In this document: positions 21,651-22,620 of the stretch, piece by piece
Layout: every line of letters begins with the position of its first letter
How positions within the stretch are numbered: the stretch's first letter is position 1
IMG/VR virus record: IMGVR_UViG_3300022927_000132
Span: 1 to 22,620 of that record
Direction: 5' to 3' (one strand)
DNA: 22,620 nucleotides
Source of the DNA: a virus
The notes under the pieces: model-generated
Database searches by the model: none
Told to the model about the DNA's origin: nothing
Seen by the model: the letters and a program-made list of their open reading frames with translations, nothing else
Translations under genes and position numbers: made by a program

Positions 21651-21658
21651 TATTTATC
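21651..21658 (-). promoter_or_regulatory. Late promoter motif (GATAAATA) for the 88-residue membrane gene
   Basis: GATAAATA on the minus strand, 29 bases upstream of the ATG, in the 45-base gap after the 147-residue gene. Fits the NATAAATA form. Confidence 0.6.
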
Positions 21659-21667
21659 AAATATACA

Positions 21668-22111
21668 CTATTCTAAAGTTACTGCCTTGAATTTAATGTT
21701 AGATTTAGAACCATGTGTGATCAAGTAAGGAAATAAAAATCCTTCTTTGTAGTATTCTGTAAGCCCTACTATCATAGGAACGCCGTGCATGTCGTTTTTT
21801 AGTAAACCAAGTTCGTCTTCACCATCATTGAATATATCAGGTTGTTCAACACAAAACGAAAGTTTCCAGTACTTATTTTTTCCTAAATTTGTACAAACCG
21901 GATCTGTAATGTCAATTGCTTGTGTTTTTAGTCCAACACACTGTAATATAGTTTCCCAATTGCGTTGTTGATTTCTGCTGAAATTCCATTCATCAACTGT
22001 ACTAATAGATTTACCAACTTTGTTTATAATAGGTGCATCTTGTAATTTTCGGTGACTTGTTGTACCAGTGCAAGTGCAGTCAAATACTGTTACTATTTCA
22101 ATTAATTGCAT
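21668..22111 (-). CDS. Conserved T4-like phage protein, 147 residues
   Basis: 147 residues from the ATG at 22109-22111 (MQLIEIVTVFDCTCTGTTSH); a TTG start two codons earlier is possible. The segments SRNQQRNWETILQCV, IDITDPV and GVPMIVGLTEYYKEG match a small protein that I recall from T4-like cyanophages, with no known function. It is beta-rich with no membrane segment. It lies just after the terminator of the 85-residue gene. I see no promoter or strong Shine-Dalgarno for it, so it may depend on read-through. Confidence 0.78.
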   Translation of the reverse strand: MQLIEIVTVFDCTCTGTTSHRKLQDAPIINKVGKSISTVDEWNFSRNQQRNWETILQCVGLKTQAIDITDPVCTNLGKNKYWKLSFCVEQPDIFNDGEDELGLLKNDMHGVPMIVGLTEYYKEGFLFPYLITHGSKSNIKFKAVTLE

Positions 22112-22157
22112 GTTCAAAGTCCAATACTACAAGCTAGTAATATTACTTAGCCACAAA

Positions 22158-22186
22158 AAAACCCTAGTTACAAAAACTAGGGTTTT
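22158..22186 (-). terminator. Intrinsic terminator after the 85-residue gene
   Basis: On the minus strand AAAACCCTAGTT and AACTAGGGTTTT form a perfect 12-bp stem around a 5-base loop, and the T run continues to seven bases. It ends the transcript of the 85-residue gene. The A run on the other side means it could also stop plus-strand transcription. Confidence 0.9.
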
Positions 22187-22210
22187 AATGAGTGAACTTA
22201 AATTAAGTTA

Positions 22211-22468
22211 TTATGCAGATGGGTTAGCAAATGTTGCAACTAGTGAGATGCCACTGACTGCTTCTGCGCCACCTGGGCCGCCTTGTACAGCAACGTGGTT
22301 GCCGTCTGCTACACCTTCAACAGCGGCAATTGTGCCACCATATGTTGTTGTGATTGCTGTGCAAGCGGCTGCTACTGTGATTGTACCAGTTGCTACTGCA
22401 TAGATGTATGTTGTTGGACCAAGACCTTGGCCTTGCTTAACTGTTGCGGTTGTTGAAATTTCAGCCAT
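22211..22468 (-). CDS. Small Ala/Gly/Thr-rich protein, likely abundant virion component
   Basis: 85 residues from the ATG at 22466-22468, chosen for the strong TAGGAGAAA site. The product starts MAEISTTATVKQGQGLGPTT and is nearly free of Lys and Arg. It is predicted all beta, rich in Ala, Gly, Thr and Val, and without a signal peptide. A strong ribosome site, a late promoter motif upstream and a dedicated terminator suggest high late expression, as for a decoration or tail structural protein (inference). I recall similar small proteins in marine T4-like phages but know no proven role. Confidence 0.75.
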   Translation of the reverse strand: MAEISTTATVKQGQGLGPTTYIYAVATGTITVAAACTAITTTYGGTIAAVEGVADGNHVAVQGGPGGAEAVSGISLVATFANPSA

Positions 22469-22512
22469 TTTATTTCTCCTAAATAATGGTTGGAACATTA
22501 CTGTCCCTACTT

Positions 22513-22520
22513 TTATTTAG
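22513..22520 (-). promoter_or_regulatory. Possible late promoter (CTAAATAA) for the 85-residue gene
   Basis: CTAAATAA on the minus strand in the gap upstream of the 85-residue gene, 45 bases before the ATG. It is a weaker match than the other late sites. Confidence 0.4.
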
Positions 22521-22525
22521 CACGT

Positions 22526-22620
22526 TTATGAAATATCGAGTGTTCTCAGTCTTTCATAACTTTCGTTTTGAAATCCACGTTCACGCATTTGCAGCATGAG
22601 TCGATCTACAATAACTTTCC
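22526..22620 (-). CDS. C-terminal end of a gene cut by the right window edge
   Basis: The only open minus-strand frame at the edge gives 31 codons, ending LRTLDIS and a TAA at 22526-22528. The visible part is charged and helical (DRLMLQMRERGFQNESYERL). No family can be assigned from this. It lies 58 bases upstream of the 85-residue gene and reads in the same direction. Confidence 0.55.
   Translation of the reverse strand, partial: KVIVDRLMLQMRERGFQNESYERLRTLDIS

Noticed and set aside
22136-22147. 12-base palindrome AGTAATATTACT before the 147-residue gene
   Set aside because: It is made only of AT-rich steps in an AT-rich gap, with no associated promoter elements.
1-22620. CRISPR array, insertion sequence, integrase or attachment site
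   Set aside because: No regularly spaced direct repeats, transposase or integrase motifs were seen. The tRNA genes are intact, with no duplicated 3' end in the window.

Overview
The window is a densely packed segment of a T4-like marine myovirus genome, of the kind that infects marine cyanobacteria or SAR11-type alphaproteobacteria. Four things support this: short intergenic gaps and overlapping start/stop codons; an E. coli-like class Ia ribonucleotide reductase pair with glutaredoxin; T4-type late promoters (NATAAATA / TAAATAC) in front of virion genes; and many small proteins whose sequence style I recognise from marine T4-like phages (family recall, not a search). No photosynthesis gene is present and the host cannot be fixed from this window. 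Every gene except one metallophosphoesterase reads on the minus strand, so biological order runs from high to low coordinates.

Right end (about 17.1-22.6 kb): a late structural block. It holds a partial gene, a small Ala/Gly/Thr-rich protein with its own terminator, a conserved phage protein, a small membrane-anchored coiled-coil protein, two structural-type proteins, a PD-(D/E)XK exonuclease with a probably leaderless mRNA, and a beta-helix tail fibre or tailspike. Middle (12.2-17.1 kb): a conserved small protein, nrdA, nrdB, glutaredoxin, a 29-residue Lys/Arg-rich miniprotein, an Sm-like small protein and a PAAR spike-tip protein. A 693-residue probable virion protein follows (10.2-12.2 kb), then two small genes and an 880-residue membrane coiled-coil protein directly abutting a phage clpX (5.8-9.6 kb). 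Left part (0-5.7 kb): a 797-residue FG-GAP/VCBS lipoprotein, a small heat-shock protein (hsp20), clpS, the plus-strand metallophosphoesterase, several small genes, tRNA-Met, tRNA-Trp and a partial DUF4031-like gene.

The most unusual feature is a proteostasis set (ClpX, ClpS, Hsp20) with no ClpP in view. The phage ClpX keeps the zinc domain, Walker motifs, pore loop and IGF loop for ClpP, but its RKH loop reads RKN. ClpS has Asn where the usual pair of acidic residues has its second Asp. This suggests a phage system that redirects host Clp proteolysis. Next to it are a phage-borne surface lipoprotein and a membrane coiled-coil protein containing a peptidoglycan-binding-like motif.

Two promoter classes are visible. 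Six sigma70-like sites (TTGAC(A/T), 16-17 bp spacer, TATAAA-like -10, most with an extended TGN) precede small, metabolic, lipoprotein, hsp20 and exonuclease genes. Seven late sites precede structural-type genes and hsp20. hsp20 carries both classes superimposed, followed by a hairpin at the predicted 5' end of the mRNA. No stretch longer than about 105 bases lacks a gene.
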